Positions 20,203-21,906 of a stretch of DNA of 21,906 bases are shown here, one piece after another (position 1 is the stretch's first letter; the number at the start of each line of letters is the position of its first letter). The stretch is from a virus. The notes beneath the pieces were generated by a model. The model ran no database searches. It was not told the DNA's origin and saw nothing but the letters and a program-made list of their open reading frames with translations. The stretch lies in the IMG/VR virus record IMGVR_UViG_3300032278_000130, positions 1-21,906 of that record; one strand, 5' to 3'. The translations under genes were made by a program, and so were the position numbers.

Positions 20203-20586
20203 ATGTCAATGGTACAAGCCGAGACGGTGACCCTCGAAGACAACACCCGGCCCTGGACGGCCAACGCGGAGCGCCGCTGGCACCACATGAAACGCGCGCA
20301 AGAAGTCGGCGAAGCCCGCAAACGCTGGTACTGGCTGGCCCGCTTGGCGAAGACACCGCTGTATGAGCGGGTCATCATCGAGGCCACCCCGCTCCAGAAG
20401 AACCGACGGTGGGAAGCCGATGTGGCGGCCTGCTACCCGACTGTCAAGGCGGCGATCGACGGGCTGGTCGACGCTGGCGTGTTGGGGGGCGACAGCCCTG
20501 CTCATGTCCGCAAGATCATCTTCAACGCCCCACAGACGGCCACCACCGAAGGGCTGCGGTTGAAGATCACCCCGGACGAGTTATGA
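20203..20586 (+). CDS. RusA-like Holliday junction resolvase, possibly degenerate
   Basis: 127 aa from the ATG at 20203; an in-frame ATG at 20209 is a good alternative with AGGGGG 6 nt upstream. The C-terminal half shows the RusA-like pattern of actinophages: EADVAACYPTVKAAIDGLVD, AGVLGGDSPAHVRKIIFNAP and ending LRLKI. The Lys of PTVKAA and one Asp of ADVAAC are kept, but the second Asp or Asn (usually DxDN) is Ala and the DD of GVLPDD is GD. RusA proteins resolve branched DNA as dimers. Activity may be reduced or lost here. Context with HNH, SSB and RecT fits recombination. Confidence 0.65.
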   Translation: MSMVQAETVTLEDNTRPWTANAERRWHHMKRAQEVGEARKRWYWLARLAKTPLYERVIIEATPLQKNRRWEADVAACYPTVKAAIDGLVDAGVLGGDSPAHVRKIIFNAPQTATTEGLRLKITPDEL

Positions 20587-20804
20587 ACGAGCCGTTTTCC
20601 GAGGAGGTGAAGCAAGCCAACCTGGCTCAGATCCTCGATCTGAAACGCCGGTTGGCAGAGCGAGACTTCAGCGAGGTCGAAGACCTCGACGAGGAGGGGG
20701 AGGTCGTCGACATGGTCGAGGCCAAACGCCAGGCGTATGAGGACAAGTTCGGATCAGCACACCCGGTGCTGGCCCCACCAAGCCGCCGAGACATCGACGG
20801 CTAA
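20583..20804 (+). CDS. Small acidic helical protein, unknown function
   Basis: 73 aa from the ATG at 20583 (ATGA overlap with the previous stop). It begins MNEPFSEEVKQANLAQILDL and has an acidic helical middle (AERDFSEVEDLDEEGEVVDM). No family recognised; a likely coiled coil or acidic adaptor. It ends 21 nt before ssb. Confidence 0.68.
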   Translation: MNEPFSEEVKQANLAQILDLKRRLAERDFSEVEDLDEEGEVVDMVEAKRQAYEDKFGSAHPVLAPPSRRDIDG

Positions 20805-20825
20805 CCAGAGAAAGAGACACGACAG

Positions 20826-21230
20826 ATGGCATTTGACAACACCGTGACCCTTGTGGGCAACATGACCCGCGACCCGGAACTCAGGTACACCGCCAACGGG
20901 GTTCCCGTGGCGAGTTTCGGCTTGGCCTGGAACCGCAAAGACAAAGACGACCAGGACATCGCATCGTTCTTCGATGTGACCTGCTGGCGTGATCTCGCCG
21001 AGCATGTCGCCGAATCCCTGGGCAAAGGAACCAGGGTCGTGGTCTACGGCCGTATCGAACAGGACACTTGGGAGAACAGCGACGGCGAGAAGCGATCCAA
21101 GGTCAAGGTCGTGGCCGAGGAAATCGCCCCGTCCCTGAGGTGGGCGACCGCCACCGTCGAGAAGACTTCTACCGGGGCGAAGAAGGGTGCCATCGACGCT
21201 GACGTTCCACCGGAGGGGGAGCCGTTCTGA
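20826..21230 (+). CDS. ssb: Single-stranded DNA-binding protein
   Basis: 134 aa. The OB-fold is clear: MAFDNTVTLVGNMTRDPELR, YTANGVPVASFGLAWNRK, IASFFDVTCWRDLAEHVAES, LGKGTRVVVYGRIEQDTWE, then KVKVVAEEIAPSLRWATATV. The C-terminal tip ends DVPPEGEPF, a short acidic end with the terminal PF used by SSB proteins to recruit partner enzymes. It coats single-stranded DNA during phage replication and cooperates with RecT. Its stop overlaps the next start (TGATG). Confidence 0.93.
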   Translation: MAFDNTVTLVGNMTRDPELRYTANGVPVASFGLAWNRKDKDDQDIASFFDVTCWRDLAEHVAESLGKGTRVVVYGRIEQDTWENSDGEKRSKVKVVAEEIAPSLRWATATVEKTSTGAKKGAIDADVPPEGEPF

Positions 21231-21595
21231 TGCCCGCCGGGCCAATCGTCCAGGGCGAGGTCGAGGAACTGCTGTTCCGACTCGGTGCCCAACTCGAAGA
21301 AGGAACCGAGAACTACGAGAAGTTGGCCGAGGAACGTGCCGTGGCCGAAGCCGATTACAAGGAACGGTACTGGACCGCCCTGGTGCGGATCGTCGACTCG
21401 GCGACCGGCAACGGCCCACGGTGGACGGCAGCGCAGAAAGAAGCCCGGGCGGGGCTGATGGCCAAGGAAGAACAGCGACGGTTCAAGTTGTTGGAGGCCC
21501 GAGAGAAGGCCGCCCAGCAGTCGCTCATCACCATCCGGGCACGGATGGATTCACTACGAACAGTCTCGGCCAACGTCCGAGCGATGGGAGGCTAA
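21230..21595 (+). CDS. Coiled-coil hypothetical protein downstream of ssb
   Basis: 121 aa from the ATG at 21230. Almost all helical and charged (EGTENYEKLAEERAVAEADY, AKEEQRRFKLLEAREKAAQQ), ending in LITIRARMDSLRTVSANVRA. This layout is common among small phage proteins next to recombination or ssb genes, but I cannot name a function. The C-terminal SLRTVSANVR segment resembles the end of other phage coiled-coil proteins in that position. Confidence 0.7.
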   Translation: MPAGPIVQGEVEELLFRLGAQLEEGTENYEKLAEERAVAEADYKERYWTALVRIVDSATGNGPRWTAAQKEARAGLMAKEEQRRFKLLEAREKAAQQSLITIRARMDSLRTVSANVRAMGG

Positions 21596-21826
21596 GTGGA
21601 ACCCAAGACCACCACTACCGAAGCCCTGGTGGGCGAAGCCCAACGCCTCACCCAGGAGTTGCGCGATTATCAGGAGGGGATGGCCAACACGGGGCGGGTC
21701 AGGCGTGCCCTCTGGCAGGTGCTCAACGACCGGGGCATCTCCCAGAAGCGCATCGCCGACGCCTGCGGGGTGGTCGAGCACACTGTCTACACCGAACTAC
21801 GCAAACATCGGGAGGCCGCAGCATGA
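21596..21826 (+). CDS. Small helix-turn-helix protein
   Basis: 76 aa from a GTG at 21596, directly after the preceding TAA. The C-terminal 40 residues (VRRALWQVLNDRGISQKRIA, DACGVVEHTVYTELRKHREA) form a helix-turn-helix with the usual ISQKRIADACGV turn. The N-terminal half is a charged helix (VGEAQRLTQELRDYQEGMAN). Probably a small DNA-binding regulator. It overlaps the next gene by 4 nt. Confidence 0.72.
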   Translation: MEPKTTTTEALVGEAQRLTQELRDYQEGMANTGRVRRALWQVLNDRGISQKRIADACGVVEHTVYTELRKHREAAA

Positions 21827-21906
21827 AGGAGTGGATCAGCAACATCGCCAACGGCGACGGGGAAACCGTTTCGGTCACCGTCGGCCCGCCTCCCGACCCG
21901 CCACCC
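21823..21906 (+). CDS. Partial CDS, cut by the window end
   Basis: The ATG at 21823 overlaps the previous stop (ATGA). Only 28 residues are in the window: MKEWISNIANGDGETVSVTV followed by GPPPDPPP. No family can be named. Confidence 0.6.
   Translation, partial: MKEWISNIANGDGETVSVTVGPPPDPPP

Noticed and set aside
1-21906. Integrase, transposase, terminase, CRISPR array or rRNA
   Set aside because: No sequence in the window supports any of these; lifestyle (temperate or lytic) cannot be decided.

Overview
The window reads as part of a double-stranded DNA phage (or prophage) genome infecting a high-GC actinobacterium. The evidence is dense gene packing with 1-nt (TGATG, TAATG) or 4-nt (ATGA, GTGA) stop/start overlaps, portal, MuF and XkdF head genes, a lysis cassette, a RecT/SSB replication module, and a WhiB-family regulator, a family essentially restricted to Actinobacteria and their phages. 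The secreted protein at 19011-19733 carries long poly-Thr/Pro linkers of a kind I associate with Acidimicrobiia-type secreted proteins. With two 2OG-Fe(II) oxygenases and a 'MAHFAQ' protein typical of aquatic phages, this suggests an aquatic actinobacterial host; that host call is inference. No terminase, major capsid, tape measure, integrase, tRNA or CRISPR array is recognisable here.

Layout. (1) 6-4002, rightward: an FN3 + glycine-rich fibre/adhesin, a small conserved virion-type protein, two consecutive 2OG-Fe(II) oxygenases, and two small putative structural proteins. (2) 4030-5410, rightward: lysis genes, namely an M15 peptidase endolysin with a peptidoglycan-binding domain, a second peptidoglycan-binding protein with a histone-H1-like Lys/Ala/Pro tail, and a small holin-like membrane protein. 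(3) 5412-10820, rightward: head genes, with a Mu gp29-like portal, a very long MuF protein carrying a C-terminal HExxH metallopeptidase-like domain, a small linker gene and an XkdF-like protease. (4) 10936-15779, leftward: fourteen small, tightly coupled genes starting with a zinc-ribbon protein and WhiB; most are of unknown function. (5) 15780-16039: divergent regulatory region. (6) 16040-21906, rightward: replication/recombination genes (RecT, wHTH/DnaD-like initiator, HNH nuclease, RusA-like protein, SSB). A three-gene insertion (18140-19733) encodes a lysozyme-like lipoprotein, a very basic peptide and a secreted Thr-rich protein.

The most striking non-coding feature is a pair of ~102-nt elements, 10832-10933 on the plus strand and 14457-14558 on the minus strand. 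They align without gaps at 68/102 identities. Both fit the same multi-stem fold, and one base pair covaries. Each begins 11-12 nt after a stop codon. Together they bracket, as inverted repeats, a 3.5-kb cassette of ten small genes with its own apparently leaderless promoter. This is my best candidate for something undescribed. Next come the MuF-metallopeptidase fusion and the exported lipoprotein cassette.
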